Shown piece by piece: positions 1 to 9,800 of a stretch of DNA of 30,883 nt. Below the pieces are notes generated by a model. The model ran no database searches and was not told the origin of the DNA. It worked only from the letters and a program-made list of their open reading frames with translations. The DNA is from an uncultured Pseudomonadota bacterium (lineage in GTDB: Bacteria > Pseudomonadota > Gammaproteobacteria > Burkholderiales > SG8-39): contig CAIVVS010000261.1 of NCBI GenBank assembly GCA_903909415.1, positions 1 through 30,883 on the forward strand. The letters run 5' to 3'. Each line of letters starts with the position of its first letter. Position 1 is the first letter of the stretch. The position numbers and the translations under genes were made by a program.

Positions 1-988
1 CCCGCGACAGCAGCCACAGCAGCGCGGGCACGCCCAGCATCGCGGTGACCACGCCGACCGGCATTTCAAGCGGCGCCGCCATCCAGCGCGAACCGGTGTC
101 GGCCAGCGTCAGCAGCACGCCGCCGGCACCCGCCGACAGCGGCAGCAGCCAGGCGTGGCCGCGCACACCGGCCAGCCGGAGCAGGTGCGGCACGACCAGG
201 CCGACGAAGCCGATCGCGCCGCCCATCGACACCGCGGCCACCGTCGCCAGCGCCGCGCCCGCGAGCAGCGCGAACTGCGTTGCCCTGACCGCGACGCCCA
301 GCGAGCGCGCCTTGTCCTCGCCCAGCGTCAGCACGTCCAGGGAGCGCGCGACCGACTGGGCCGCGGCGCCCACCAGCGCCAGCGCGCCCCAGTGCAGCGG
401 TCCAGCCTCGGCCTGGGACAGGTCCCCCAGCAGCCAGAACAGCAGGCCCTGCAACTGCGCCGCGGGGGCGAGCGTGAGCATCAGGCTGACCGCCGCGCCG
501 CACCCGGCCGAGACCGCCACGCCGGCCAGGATCACGCGGTGCGGATTCCAGCCCTTGCCCGCCAGCGCGAAGCCGAGCACCGCCATCACCGCGAGCACCG
601 CTCCTGCGAGCGACAGGCCGTATTGCGCCGCGGGCGCGAGTCCCGCCAGCAGCGCGCCCAGCGCCCCGGCCGAGGCGCCGCCCGATACGCCGAGGATGGC
701 CGGGTCGGCCAGCGGGTTGCGCAGCAGCACCTGGAGCAGGCATCCGGCGAGCGCGAGCAGGGCGCCGCAGCACATCGCGGCCAGCGCGCGCGGCAGGCGT
801 AGCCCCAGCAGGATCTCGCGCGCGGTCGGGTCGTCTGCGCCTCCCAGCGCCGCGAGCACGCGCGCCGCGCCCAGTTCGACGCTGCCCAGCGAGAGGGCGA
901 GCGCCAGGCTGGCGGGCACGAGCAGCACCAGTGCCAGCGCTAGGGCCGCCTCGCGCCCGATCGGCGCCGCCGCAGCCAGCGGCCTCAC
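1..988 (-). CDS. FecCD/BtuC-type ABC transporter permease (partial, C-terminus cut by window edge)
   Basis: This is an inner-membrane permease of the FecCD family, which imports iron-siderophore, haem or cobalamin with an ATPase and a periplasmic binding protein. About 329 residues are visible, close to the family's usual 320-335, so only the last few are missing. Family hallmarks are seen: ALAGCLLQVLLRNPLADP near the N-terminus, GLLFWLLGDLSQ in the middle, LGEDKARSLGV, then GAIGFVGLVVPHLLRL and PLEMPVGVVTAMLGVP towards the end. Many hydrophobic helices are evident. No ATG fits this frame; the likely start is the GTG ending at 988, 32 bases after the HAD stop, with no strong Shine-Dalgarno sequence. 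The partner ATPase would lie beyond the left edge. The substrate cannot be told; cobalamin is plausible because btuC often sits in such clusters in this group. Confidence 0.85.
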   Translation of the reverse strand, partial: MRPLAAAAPIGREAALALALVLLVPASLALALSLGSVELGAARVLAALGGADDPTAREILLGLRLPRALAAMCCGALLALAGCLLQVLLRNPLADPAILGVSGGASAGALGALLAGLAPAAQYGLSLAGAVLAVMAVLGFALAGKGWNPHRVILAGVAVSAGCGAAVSLMLTLAPAAQLQGLLFWLLGDLSQAEAGPLHWGALALVGAAAQSVARSLDVLTLGEDKARSLGVAVRATQFALLAGAALATVAAVSMGGAIGFVGLVVPHLLRLAGVRGHAWLLPLSAGAGGVLLTLADTGSRWMAAPLEMPVGVVTAMLGVPALLWLLSR

Positions 989-1020
989 CGGATTGCCGCC
1001 GTGGCGCGGTCCATGCCTGC

Positions 1021-1683
1021 TCAGGCCAGGCTGATCACGGGCCAGCCGCGCGCGATCGCGGCCTCGCGCAGCGTGGCGTCCGGGTCCACCGCGACCGCGT
1101 CAGTGACTTTCTCCAGGAGCGGCAGGTCGTTGCGCGAGTCGCTGTAGAACCAGCTGCGCGAAAAGCCTTCGAGGGATTCGCCGCGCGCGGCCAGCCATTG
1201 CGCCAGGCGCGTGACCTTGCCCTCGCGGAACGAGGGCGTTCCCTCCGGCTTGCCGGTGAAGCGGCCGTCGCGCACCTGGGGCTCGGTCGCGATCAGGTGG
1301 GTGACGCCGAAGGCGCGCGCGATGGGCGCGGTAACGAAGGAATTGGTCGCCGTCACCACGGCCACCAGCGCGCCCGCGTCGGCGTGGCGTTTCACCAGGG
1401 AGCGGCCCGCCTCGCGGATCATCGGCCGGATGCGCTCGGCCATGAACTCGGCATGCCAGGCGTCGAGCTGCGCGCGCGGGTGGGCCGCCAGCGGCGCCAG
1501 CTGGAAGTCGAGGAAGGCATAGATGTCCAGCGTGCCGGCCTTGTAGTCCTCGTAGAAGGCGTCGTTGCGCGCCTCGTAGATGCCGCGCTCCAGCACGCCC
1601 CGGTCGATGAGGAACTGCGCCCACTCGTGGTCGCTGTCACCGGAGAGCAGGGTGTTGTCGAGGTCGAACAGGGCGAGTTCCAA
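1021..1683 (-). CDS. HAD-superfamily hydrolase, SerB-like (HAD-IB)
   Basis: A cytoplasmic phosphatase-fold protein of 220 residues. Motif I is FDLDNTLLSGD at residues 6-16, with the nucleophile and acid/base aspartates DLD. Motif II is VVTATN around residue 110, and motif III/IV is the YSDSRNDLPLLEKV stretch near the C-terminus. This pattern is that of the HAD-IB group, which includes phosphoserine phosphatase and related histidinol-phosphate or phospholipid phosphatases; the true substrate cannot be read from sequence. The start is a TTG at 1683, supported by an AAGGA six bases upstream (1690-1694). The gene follows hda by 27 bases and is probably cotranscribed with it and the AI-2E permease, an arrangement common in betaproteobacteria. 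Confidence 0.88.
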   Translation of the reverse strand: MELALFDLDNTLLSGDSDHEWAQFLIDRGVLERGIYEARNDAFYEDYKAGTLDIYAFLDFQLAPLAAHPRAQLDAWHAEFMAERIRPMIREAGRSLVKRHADAGALVAVVTATNSFVTAPIARAFGVTHLIATEPQVRDGRFTGKPEGTPSFREGKVTRLAQWLAARGESLEGFSRSWFYSDSRNDLPLLEKVTDAVAVDPDATLREAAIARGWPVISLA

Positions 1684-1710
1684 GGCAGATCCTTGCGGTG
1701 CGTTCCCGGG

Positions 1711-2469
1711 TCAGTCCGGCGAGCTTGCGGGTTGCGGGGCGGGCGACGGGGCGAACAGCGGCGCGCCCCGTGCATAGGACACCGCCTCGCGCGCGAGCGC
1801 GACCGTTACCGGTCGCTTGCGCGCCAGCGAGAGCTGGTCGAGCGCGTCCACCACGCGGATCTGCGTGCCCATGTCGCGCCCGACGCGGCGCATGACGAAT
1901 GCCAGCACCTCGGCCGGCAGGTCAAAGCCGAGCGACCGCGCGTGTTCGGTGAGCGCCTCGGCTTTCTGCGCGTCGTCCAGCGCCTGCAGGCGCAGCACCA
2001 GCCCGGACCCGAGCCGCGTGCGCAGGTCCTCGCGCACCGGCATGTCGGCCGGGGGGCGGTCCCCGGCGGCGACCAGCACGCCGCCGCCGGCGCGCATGGC
2101 GTTGTAATGGTCGAACAGCGCGAGCTGGCCGACGATGTCCAGGCGCTGGCAGTCGTCGACCGCGAGCAGCGCCGGCGGCCAACCCGCGCCGGCCTCGGCC
2201 AGGGGGTGGGGTGCATTGACGTAGCACGCCGGTCCGCATCCGTCAGCGGGTTCGGCGCAGCCAGCTGGCGGGCGTGCCGCCGAGTGTGCCGCCGCCCGCA
2301 GCAGGTGGCTTTTTCCGCTGCCGGCCGGCCCCCAGAGGAACAGGAAGCGCTCGCCGCCGCCCTCGCAGGCAGCGCGCAGCGCCGCCACCGCCGCCCGGTT
2401 GGGGCCCGGATAGTAGTTCTCGAAGCTCGGCGCCGGCCCGGGGGCCAGCGCGAGCGGGATCTGCTCCAC
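1711..2469 (-). CDS. hda: DnaA regulatory inactivator Hda
   Basis: Hda is a DnaA-like AAA+ protein that binds the replication sliding clamp and stimulates ATP hydrolysis by DnaA, limiting re-initiation (the RIDA process). The N-terminal QIPLAL (residues 3-8) matches a clamp-binding motif. It is followed by Walker A GPAGSGKSHLL near residue 47 and a Walker B-like LLAVDDCQRL. The arginine-finger region DLRTRLGSGL and the C-terminal lid helix region RRVGRDMGTQIRVVDAL are also present. The protein has 252 residues, slightly longer than E. coli Hda because of a Pro/Ala/Ser-rich tail. It lacks the DnaA DNA-binding domain, which separates it from DnaA. The start is GTG at 2469, with an AGGGGG sequence just upstream and only 10 bases from the stop of the AI-2E permease, suggesting translational coupling. 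Confidence 0.93.
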   Translation of the reverse strand: MEQIPLALAPGPAPSFENYYPGPNRAAVAALRAACEGGGERFLFLWGPAGSGKSHLLRAAAHSAARPPAGCAEPADGCGPACYVNAPHPLAEAGAGWPPALLAVDDCQRLDIVGQLALFDHYNAMRAGGGVLVAAGDRPPADMPVREDLRTRLGSGLVLRLQALDDAQKAEALTEHARSLGFDLPAEVLAFVMRRVGRDMGTQIRVVDALDQLSLARKRPVTVALAREAVSYARGAPLFAPSPAPQPASSPD

Positions 2470-2479
2470 CGCGCCCCCC

Positions 2480-3541
2480 TTATTGCCGGTACATCGGGCT
2501 GTCGAGGTAGCTGCGGCGCAGCTCGCGCAGGCCCACCAGCAGCGCCGCGCTCGCCGGCAGCGCGAGCAGTACGCCGAAGAATCCGAACACCTGTCCGAAG
2601 GCGAGCAGCGCGAAGATCACCGCGACCGGATGCAGGCCGATGCGGTCACCCACCAGCAGGGGGGTGACCACCATGCCTTCGGCGGCCTGGCCGATGGCGA
2701 ACGCGACCCACACCCAGAGCAGGCCGGGCCCGGCGCCGAATTGCATCAGGGCGGCCAGCGTGCCCAGCACCAGGCCGGTGAGCATGCCGATGTAGGGCAC
2801 GAACACCAGAATGCCGGTGATCAGGCCGACCGGCAGGAAGAACTCCAGGCCGGTCGCCCACAGCGCGAGCGTGTAGTAGGCGCTCATCACCAGGATCACG
2901 GAAATCTGCCCGCGCAGGAACTCCGCGAGGACCGCGTCGACCTCGCGCGCCAGCGAGCGCACCCTGATGTGCCAGCCGCGCGGCACCATCTGGTCGACGC
3001 GCGCGACCATCGTGATCCAGTCGCGCAGGAGGTAGAACAGCACCACTGGCACCAGCATCAGGTTGGCGACGAAGCCCAGCACGGTGAGGCCGCCGATCTT
3101 GAGGGAGTCCAGCACCTTCATGCCCAGGCCCTCGGTGCCCTGGAGGGTTTCCGACAGCAGGCGCTTGAGCGTCGCCGCGTCGAACTGCAGCGCGATGCCG
3201 AACTTGGCGCTCAGCCACGGGGCGACATGGGTATTGAGCTCGTCCAGGTAGCCGGGCAGGCGAACCGACAGCAGCTGGATTTCCTTGAAGAACAGCGGCA
3301 CCAGGATCAGCGACAGCAGGACCAGCAGCGTGAACAGGCCCAGCATCACGATCACTGCGCCCAACGCACGCTTCACGCGGCGCTTCTCCAGCGCCATCAT
3401 GACCGGGTTGCATATGTAGGCCAGTATCGCGGCCAGCAGGAACGGCGCCAGGATGGGGGACAGGTAGTAGAGCAGCACCAGTCCCGCGGCCGCCAGGCCG
3501 ATCCAGAGAAAGTTTTGCGGCTGGGTGAGGCGGGATGGCAT
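2480..3541 (-). CDS. AI-2E / PerM family membrane transporter
   Basis: A polytopic inner-membrane protein of 353 residues from the AI-2E transporter (PerM, YdiK, TqsA) family. Members export or exchange diverse small solutes; the ligand is unknown here. The start ATG at 3541 gives [13 protein letters not shown], followed at once by the typical first helices ([20 protein letters not shown] and [16 protein letters not shown]). The conserved late segment [19 protein letters not shown], then [31 protein letters not shown], is the family signature. The frame is open a further 36 codons upstream but that part shows no membrane character and would reach into the purM regulatory region. It heads the minus-strand group AI-2E permease - hda - HAD hydrolase, and is divergent from purM, a conserved betaproteobacterial arrangement. 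Confidence 0.9.
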   Translation of the reverse strand: MPSRLTQPQNFLWIGLAAAGLVLLYYLSPILAPFLLAAILAYICNPVMMALEKRRVKRALGAVIVMLGLFTLLVLLSLILVPLFFKEIQLLSVRLPGYLDELNTHVAPWLSAKFGIALQFDAATLKRLLSETLQGTEGLGMKVLDSLKIGGLTVLGFVANLMLVPVVLFYLLRDWITMVARVDQMVPRGWHIRVRSLAREVDAVLAEFLRGQISVILVMSAYYTLALWATGLEFFLPVGLITGILVFVPYIGMLTGLVLGTLAALMQFGAGPGLLWVWVAFAIGQAAEGMVVTPLLVGDRIGLHPVAVIFALLAFGQVFGFFGVLLALPASAALLVGLRELRRSYLDSPMYRQ

Positions 3542-3547
3542 CTCGGA

Positions 3548-3553
3548 TAGAAT
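3548..3553 (+). promoter_or_regulatory. Candidate -10 element for purM
   Basis: TAGAAT on the plus strand, five of six matches to the -10 consensus, would give a purM leader of roughly 100 bases. The -35 position reads GTGAGG, a poor match. It lies just inside the divergent spacer next to the AI-2E start codon, so the two transcripts would overlap if both elements are used. Confidence 0.3.
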
Positions 3554-3604
3554 TCCGCTGGTGGCGTCCGCCGTGGGTATCGTCCTGCTTGCGGACAGCG
3601 CCGC

Positions 3605-3610
3605 ATTGTA
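3605..3610 (-). promoter_or_regulatory. Candidate -10 element for the AI-2E permease / hda group
   Basis: Read on the minus strand this is TACAAT, five of six matches to the sigma-70 -10 consensus, about 63 bases before the ATG at 3541. No convincing -35 hexamer lies 16-18 bases upstream and there is no extended -10 TG. It lies in the 116-base divergent region shared with purM. Confidence 0.35.
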
Positions 3611-3657
3611 GCGCCCCCGGACCCCGACCCGTAGCAAGCACCAGCGCAACCCCGACC

Positions 3658-4704
3658 GTGACCGCCAAGCCCCCGCTTTCCTACCGAGACGCAGGCGTCG
3701 ACATCGACGCCGGCGACGAACTCGTCGAGCGCATCAAGCCCTTCGCCAGGCGCACCATGCGCCCGGAGGTGCTGGGGGGCATAGGCGGCTTCGGCGCCTT
3801 GGTCGAGATCTCGAAGAAGTTCCGCGAGCCGGTGCTGGTCTCCGGCACCGACGGCGTGGGCACCAAGCTCAGGCTGGCGTTCACCCTCAAGCGGCACGAC
3901 ACCGTGGGCATCGACCTGGTGGCGATGAGCGTGAACGACATCCTGGTGCAGGGTGCGGAGCCGCTGTTTTTCCTGGATTACTTCGCCTGCGGCCGGCTGC
4001 GCGTTGACGACGCGGCCAATGTCATCAAGGGCGTGGCCCGCGGCTGCGAACTGGCTGGCTGCGCGCTGATCGGCGGCGAGACCGCCGAGATGCCCGACAT
4101 GTACCCGGACGGGGAATACGACCTGGCCGGATTCGCCGTCGGCGTGGTGGAGAAGAGCGCCATCATCAACGGCCGCTCCATCGCGCCGGGCGACGCCCTG
4201 CTGGGCCTGGCTTCCAGCGGCGCGCATTCCAACGGCTATTCGCTGGTGCGCAAGGTGCTGGCGCGCGCCAACCCCGACCTGTCGGCGGACTTCCACGGCA
4301 GGCCGTTCGCCGACGTGCTGATGGAACCCACGCGCATCTACGTCAAGCCGCTGCTTGCGCTGATGCAGGCCCTGCCGGTCAAGGGCATGGCGCACATCAC
4401 CGGCGGCGGACTGGTCGAGAACGTGCCGCGCGTGCTGCCGGCCGGCACGCGCGCACGCATGCATCGCGACGCCTGGCCGCGCCCGCCGCTGTTCGACTGG
4501 CTGCAGCGCGAGGGCGGGGTTGCGGACGCCGAGATGCACCGCGTGTTCAACTGCGGCATCGGCATGGTGGTGGTGGTGGCTGCGGCCGACGCGGATCGCG
4601 CGATGCGCATGCTGGCGGCCGCCGGCGAGCAGGTGTTTCGCATCGGGGATATCGAGGCCCATCCCGACGGCGCCTCGGCCGCGCCGGTCGCCGACGTGGT
4701 CTGA
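3658..4704 (+). CDS. purM: Phosphoribosylformylglycinamidine cyclo-ligase (AIR synthetase)
   Basis: PurM converts FGAM and ATP to aminoimidazole ribonucleotide, the fifth step of de novo purine synthesis, in the cytoplasm. The 348-residue protein begins [20 protein letters not shown], the usual PurM N-terminus. It carries the ATP-binding [14 protein letters not shown], then [25 protein letters not shown], the [11 protein letters not shown] motif, and [16 protein letters not shown] in the C-terminal half. The length matches E. coli PurM (345). The start chosen is GTG at 3658, because translation from the upstream open frame would add 41 residues unlike the family. It is divergent from the AI-2E permease. 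Nothing in the sequence suggests loss of activity. Confidence 0.96.
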   Translation: MTAKPPLSYRDAGVDIDAGDELVERIKPFARRTMRPEVLGGIGGFGALVEISKKFREPVLVSGTDGVGTKLRLAFTLKRHDTVGIDLVAMSVNDILVQGAEPLFFLDYFACGRLRVDDAANVIKGVARGCELAGCALIGGETAEMPDMYPDGEYDLAGFAVGVVEKSAIINGRSIAPGDALLGLASSGAHSNGYSLVRKVLARANPDLSADFHGRPFADVLMEPTRIYVKPLLALMQALPVKGMAHITGGGLVENVPRVLPAGTRARMHRDAWPRPPLFDWLQREGGVADAEMHRVFNCGIGMVVVVAAADADRAMRMLAAAGEQVFRIGDIEAHPDGASAAPVADVV

Positions 4705-4723
4705 GGGCGAGTTCGCGCCCCGC

Positions 4724-4740
4724 GCCGCCGGCACGGCGGC
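4724..4740 (+). terminator. Candidate hairpin after purM
   Basis: A perfect 7-base stem (GCCGCCG / CGGCGGC) with a three-base loop begins 19 bases after the purM stop. It is followed by CGTCCTTC rather than a true U-tract, so it is at best a weak intrinsic terminator. It separates purM from the secreted-protein gene. Confidence 0.35.
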
Positions 4741-4823
4741 CGTCCTTCAGGGGGAAGTTGCCGGAAATTCGCCTACATCGCTGATTTGATGTGGGTTTTC
4801 AGGTGCTGTGCTAGAGTTCCCGC

Positions 4824-6692
4824 ATGTACGCGCGACGGCCATTGCCGGCACTGGTCGCGGCCGCCTTGGGCATGGCCGCAGGCAGCGCCTTGGCCGAGCC
4901 GGCCGGACCGTCGGTGGTCCAGGGCAGTGCTGCCATAGGCACTGCGGGCCGCGTCACCACGGTGACCCCCGCCACGGCGTCCACCCTGATCCGCTGGCAG
5001 GGTTTCGGCCTTGCCCCCGGTGACACCGCGCGCTTCAACCAGTCCGCGGGCAGCGTCGTGTTCAACCAGGTCGCGCCGGGCGGTGCGTTCGCGCTGAACG
5101 GCGGCCTCGACAGCGCCGGGCGCGTCGTTTTCCTCAACGGCTCGGTCGCCACCGGCGCGGGCTTGGGCATCACCGGCATGAACCTCGACCTCGCCGCGTT
5201 GAACCGCTCGGCCCTGCGGCTGGAACGCATGGATGGGGCGCCGGGCGTGGCCGCGCGCGCGCAGCACGAGGTGCTCGGCGACCAGGCCCTGGCCACCCTG
5301 TCCGAGGGCCGCGTGTTCGTACTGGGCGCGGACAAGGCCAACGTGTCCACCGCCGCTTCCGGCGCGGTGCTGGTCGCGCCCGGGCGCACGGTGCAGCTGG
5401 CCGATGTGCGCTATCCGAACCTGCGGGTGGAGGTCGCCGCGCCCTCCGGCAGCGCGCTGGACCTCACGGCGCTGCTCGCGCGCAGCGGCCAGATCTTCGC
5501 CAGCCTGGTGTCGGCCCGCGCCTTGCCGGGCCGGCGCACCGAGTCCCCAGCGGTGCAGCTGGCGGGCTCGGGCGGCGCCGCCCCGCTGCCTGTGGTCTAC
5601 GCGCTGGCTGCGATGTCGCGTACCGATGCGGTGGATGCGCTGTCGCCCGATCTGCTGGCCATGATTCCCGACCCGGCCGCGATGGCGCAGGCCGACGCGT
5701 TGCGCGTTGCCCTGCAGGACGCGCTTGAGGACATCCCGGTGGCGGCCCGCGCCGGCCAGCCCGCGCCGCTGCAACTCGCCGCTGCCGCCAGCGTCGCTGC
5801 GATCGGCCTTGATGAGGACCGCGCGGTGCTGCCCGTGCTGCTGGCATCGCGGCTGCGGACCACCGAGGAGATCCAGCCGCCTGCCGCGCCCCTGGCGGCA
5901 GTGGGGCCGGACGAAGACGGCATGCGGCTGCCGCTGCGTGCGCTGGCCGGGCTGGCTGGCGGTGAGGCGGTCCAGGCGCCGGTGCTCGTCGCCGCGTTCG
6001 GCCCGGACGAGGATCGCGGCAGCCTGCCCGCCCTGTTCGCCGCGCGAGGGCTTGGTGCCGATGCGGTCGAACCCGCCGTGCCCGATGTGGCCGCGCTCGG
6101 GCCGGACGAAGACCGCTCGGTGTTGCCTTGGGGTGTGGTCGCGCGCCTGGCTTCGACGGAATGGCTGGGCGTGCCGGCGGCTCTGGCACGCGCGGTGCCG
6201 CCGGCCCAGGCGCCGGCGCCCATCCAGGTTGCGGCGCTCGCTCCCGTGCCCGTTGCAGCGTCCGCTGCCGTCCCCGCCGCCGTCCCCGCTGCGGCGCCGG
6301 CTGCCGCGGCACCGGCGCTGGACGTTCCGGCGCTGCCCGCCGCTGAGGTACCCACAAGGCCGGCCGCCGTCGCCGTCGCCGCCGCCGCCGTCCCACCGGC
6401 CCCGACGCAGGTCGTGCAGGCTGTCCCGCTCTCCCCCGCGCCGGCTGCAGGCACGCCTGGCGTCGCCGCGCTGGTGGCGTCCCACCAGCCCGCGCCAGCA
6501 CCCGTGCGGGTGGAGCCGGTGCAGGTCCAGGCCGCCGTGCAGGTGGCCATGGTGTCGCAGCCGCAGCCGCAGCCTGCGGCCGTCGTACCCGTCGCGGCGG
6601 TTTCCGACGCCGGCGCCGTCAGGCTCGCGCGCGTGGAGCGGCGCATGCCGATGATCATGATCGACCGCAAGGGCGGCGTCTTCCACATGTAG
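4824..6692 (+). CDS. Secreted protein with haemagglutinin (TPS-like) N-terminal domain and four GPDED repeats
   Basis: A 622-residue predicted exported protein with no assigned function. Residues 1-24 form a Sec signal peptide ending SALA. Residues about 31-225 resemble the filamentous-haemagglutinin activity (TPS secretion) domain, with STLIRWQGFGLAPGDTARFNQ, SVVFNQVAPGGAFALNGGL and RVVFLNG; the usual NPNG/NPNL sequence is absent. Residues 324-456 hold four 32-33 residue repeats starting (V/L)AA-hydrophobic-G(P/L)DED, with the G at 328, 361, 393 and 426. Residues about 457-590 are Ala/Pro/Val-rich linker, and the tail ends with a basic RLARVERR followed by MPMIMIDRKGGVFHM. It is far shorter than typical TpsA adhesins and no TpsB pore gene is nearby. 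Function as a surface or periplasmic structural protein is inference only. dnaE follows after 116 bases. Confidence 0.75.
   Translation: MYARRPLPALVAAALGMAAGSALAEPAGPSVVQGSAAIGTAGRVTTVTPATASTLIRWQGFGLAPGDTARFNQSAGSVVFNQVAPGGAFALNGGLDSAGRVVFLNGSVATGAGLGITGMNLDLAALNRSALRLERMDGAPGVAARAQHEVLGDQALATLSEGRVFVLGADKANVSTAASGAVLVAPGRTVQLADVRYPNLRVEVAAPSGSALDLTALLARSGQIFASLVSARALPGRRTESPAVQLAGSGGAAPLPVVYALAAMSRTDAVDALSPDLLAMIPDPAAMAQADALRVALQDALEDIPVAARAGQPAPLQLAAAASVAAIGLDEDRAVLPVLLASRLRTTEEIQPPAAPLAAVGPDEDGMRLPLRALAGLAGGEAVQAPVLVAAFGPDEDRGSLPALFAARGLGADAVEPAVPDVAALGPDEDRSVLPWGVVARLASTEWLGVPAALARAVPPAQAPAPIQVAALAPVPVAASAAVPAAVPAAAPAAAAPALDVPALPAAEVPTRPAAVAVAAAAVPPAPTQVVQAVPLSPAPAAGTPGVAALVASHQPAPAPVRVEPVQVQAAVQVAMVSQPQPQPAAVVPVAAVSDAGAVRLARVERRMPMIMIDRKGGVFHM
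5793..6191 (+). repeat. Four in-frame ~99-base repeats encoding GPDED units
   Basis: The coding sequence contains four consecutive units of 32-33 codons. Each begins with (V/L)AA plus a hydrophobic residue and G(P/L)DED(R/G), followed by LP and usually an A-R/G-L near position 20, then a variable Glu- and Pro-containing spacer. Protein-level similarity is clear while codons have diverged, implying an old duplication maintained by selection rather than a recent expansion. Confidence 0.8.
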
Positions 6693-6757
6693 CGCGTGGC
6701 GCGGCCGCCTGGCCGCCGTCCCGCCCCGGCACGCCGTTCCGTTCGCGGGCATCGGCC

Positions 6758-6784
6758 TTGCCGGATGGGCCCGGGTGGTAAGAT
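6758..6784 (+). promoter_or_regulatory. Weak candidate promoter for dnaE
   Basis: TTGCCG (6758-6763) and TAAGAT (6779-6784) are separated by 15 bases, shorter than the optimum of 17. The -10 is four of six. A start near 6791 would leave a short dnaE leader. This is the only -35/-10-like pair seen in the 116-base gap. Confidence 0.3.
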
Positions 6785-6808
6785 TTTGCCTCCTCGGACG
6801 CGAACAAG

Positions 6809-9800
6809 ATGCCGGCCCCCCGCTTCGTCCACCTGCGCTTGCACAGCGAGTATTCCGTCACCGACGGCATCGTGCGCATAGACGACGCCGTCGGGGCTGC
6901 GGTGGCCGACGGCATGCCGGCCCTCGCCATCACCGACCTCGCCAACCTGTTCGCGCTGGTCAAGTTCTACAAGGCCGCACGCGACAAGGGCGTGAAGCCG
7001 CTGATCGGCTGCGATGCCTGGATCACCAACGACGCCGACCGTGACAAGCCCTCGCGCCTGCTGCTGCTGGTGCAGTCGCGCCAGGGCTACCTCGCGCTGT
7101 GCGGGCTGCTCAGCAGGGCGTGGCTGGAGAACCAGCACCGCGGCCGCGCCGAGATGCGGCGCGAATGGTTCGCCGACGGCGGCGCGGATGGGCTGATCGC
7201 GCTGTCCGGCGCCGCCTTCGGCGACATCGGCCAGGTGCTCGCGCAGGACAACGCCGCGCAGGCCGACCGCCTCGCGATGGCATGGAAGGCGCTGTTCCCC
7301 GGGCGCTTCTACCTGGAGCTGCAGCGCACCGGCACGCGCGAGTCCGAGCGCCTCGTTCGCCGGACCGTGGGCGTGGCCGCGCGCACCGGATTGCCGGTGG
7401 TCGCCACGCACCCGGTGCAGTTCCTGACCAAGGCCGAGTTCGTCGCCCACGAGGCACGGGTGTGCATCTCCGAGGGCCACGTGCTGGCCGACCAGCGCCG
7501 CCCGCGCACCTTCACCGAGGAGCAGTACTTCAAGACCCAGGCGCAGATGGCCGAGTTGTTCGCCGACCTGCCCGAGGCGCTGGAGAACTCGGTGCAGCTG
7601 GCGATGCGCTGCAACCTCGAGCTTGAACTGGGCAAGAACCGGCTGCCGGACTTCCCGACGCCGGCGGGCATGTCGCTCGAGGACTACCTCGAGCAGCAGG
7701 CGGGCGCGGGGCTGGCCACGCGATTGGCCGCGCTGTATCCGGACGAGGCGGCGCGCGCCGAGGCCGAGCCGCGCTACCGCGAGCGCCTGGCGTTCGAGTG
7801 CAAGACCATCATCCACATGAAGTTCCCCGGCTACTTCCTGATCGTGGCCGACTTCATCAACTGGGCCAAGCGCAACGGCGTGCCGGTGGGCCCGGGGCGC
7901 GGATCGGGCGCGGGCTCGCTGGTGGCCTATTCGCTGGGCATCACCGACCTGGACCCGCTGCGCTACGACCTGCTGTTCGAGCGCTTCCTGAACCCCGAGC
8001 GCGTGTCGATGCCCGACTTCGACATTGACTTCTGCCAGGACGGGCGCGACCGAGTCATCGAGTACGTGCGCGACAAGTACGGCCGCGACTCGGTGTCGCA
8101 GATCGCCACCTTCGGCACCATGGCGGCCAAGGCCGTGGTGCGCGACGTCGGCCGGGTGATGGAATGGGGCTACGGGCGCACCGACGAGCTCGCCAAGCTG
8201 ATCCCGTTCCAGCCGGGCAAGCTGATCACGCTGAAGATGGCGCGCGACATGGAGCCGCGGCTGCGCGAGCGCGAGCGCGACGAGGAGGAGACGCGCGAGC
8301 TGCTGGCGCTGGCCGAGCAGCTCGAGGGCATGACGCGCAACGTCGGCATGCACGCGGGCGGCGTGCTGATCGCCCCGGGCAAGCTCACCGATTTCTGCCC
8401 GCTGTACGCCGCGGGCGGCTCGGATTCGGTGGTGTCGCAGCTGGACAAGGACGACGTCGAGGCCATCGGCCTGGTGAAGTTCGACTTCCTCGGCCTGACC
8501 ACGCTCACCATCCTGGACTGGACGGTGCGCTACCTGCGCGAGGCGGGCAACGACACCATCAACCTGGAGTCGCTGCCGCTTGACGACGCGGCGTCCTACC
8601 AGGTGTTCTCGCAGGCCAACACCACGGCGGTGTTCCAGTTCGAATCGCGCGGCATGCGCGACCTGCTCAAGCGGGCGCGCCCGGACCGCTTCGAGGACAT
8701 CATCGCGCTGGTGGCGCTGTACCGGCCGGGCCCGATGGACCTGATCCCGGACTTCATCGAGCGCAAGCACGGCCGCCAGCAGGTGGTGTACCTGGACCCG
8801 CGCCTGGAGCCCATCCTCGGGCCGACCTACGGCGTGATGGTCTACCAGGAACAGGTGATGCAGATCGCGCAGGTGATCGGCGGCTACTCGCTGGGCGGCG
8901 CCGACCTGCTGCGCCGCGCGATGGGCAAGAAGAAGCCCGAGGAGATGGCCGAGCACCGCGGCCTGTTCGTCACCGGCGCCGGCAAGAACGGCCTGGACGA
9001 GGCGCGCGCGAACGAACTGTTCGACTTGATGGAGAAGTTCGCCGGCTACGGCTTCAACAAGTCGCATGCCGCCGCCTACGCGCTGGTGGCGGTGCAGACC
9101 GCCTACATGAAGGCGCACCATCCCGCCGCGTTCGCCGCGGCCAACCTGTCGGCGGTGATGGACGACACTGACAAGGCGCACCAGTTCGTCGATGACGCGC
9201 GCGCCAACGGCATCAAGGTGCTGGGCCCGGACATCAACGCCTCGGTGTTCCGCTACGTCCCGGTGGACGGGAAGACCGTGCGCTACGGGCTGGGCGGGAT
9301 CAAGGGCACCGGCCAGGCGGCAATCGAGACCATCGTGCGTGCGCGCACCGAGGCCGGGCCGTTCCGAGACCTGTTCGACTTCTGCTCGCGGGTGGACAAG
9401 CGCCTGGTCAACCGGCGCGTGATCGAGGCGCTGGTCCGCGCCGGCGCCTTCGACAAGCTGAACAAGGACCGAGCCGCGCAGTTCGCCTCGGTCGGCATCG
9501 CGATGGAGGCGGCCGAGCAGTCCGAGCGCAACGCTTCCCAGGTGAGCCTGTTCGGCGCACCCGGCGCCGAGGATGCGGCTGGCCCGCCGGTGGCGCTGGT
9601 GACTACGCTGCGCTGGGACGAGGCGAAACAGCTGATCGAGGAGAAGGCGGCGCTGGGTTTCTACTTCAGCGGCCACCCGTTCACCGCCTACCGGCGCCAG
9701 ATCGGCGGCTTCCTCAAGGGCACGCTGGCCGAACTCGCGCCCAAGGCCGAGCTGACGATGCTCGCGGGCATCGTGGTGTCCACCCGGGTGCAGCAGACGC

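Noticed and set aside
6240..6420. Simple GCC/GCG-rich stretch that resembles a trinucleotide repeat
   Set aside because: It encodes the Ala/Pro/Val linker of the secreted protein and is irregular; composition explains it.
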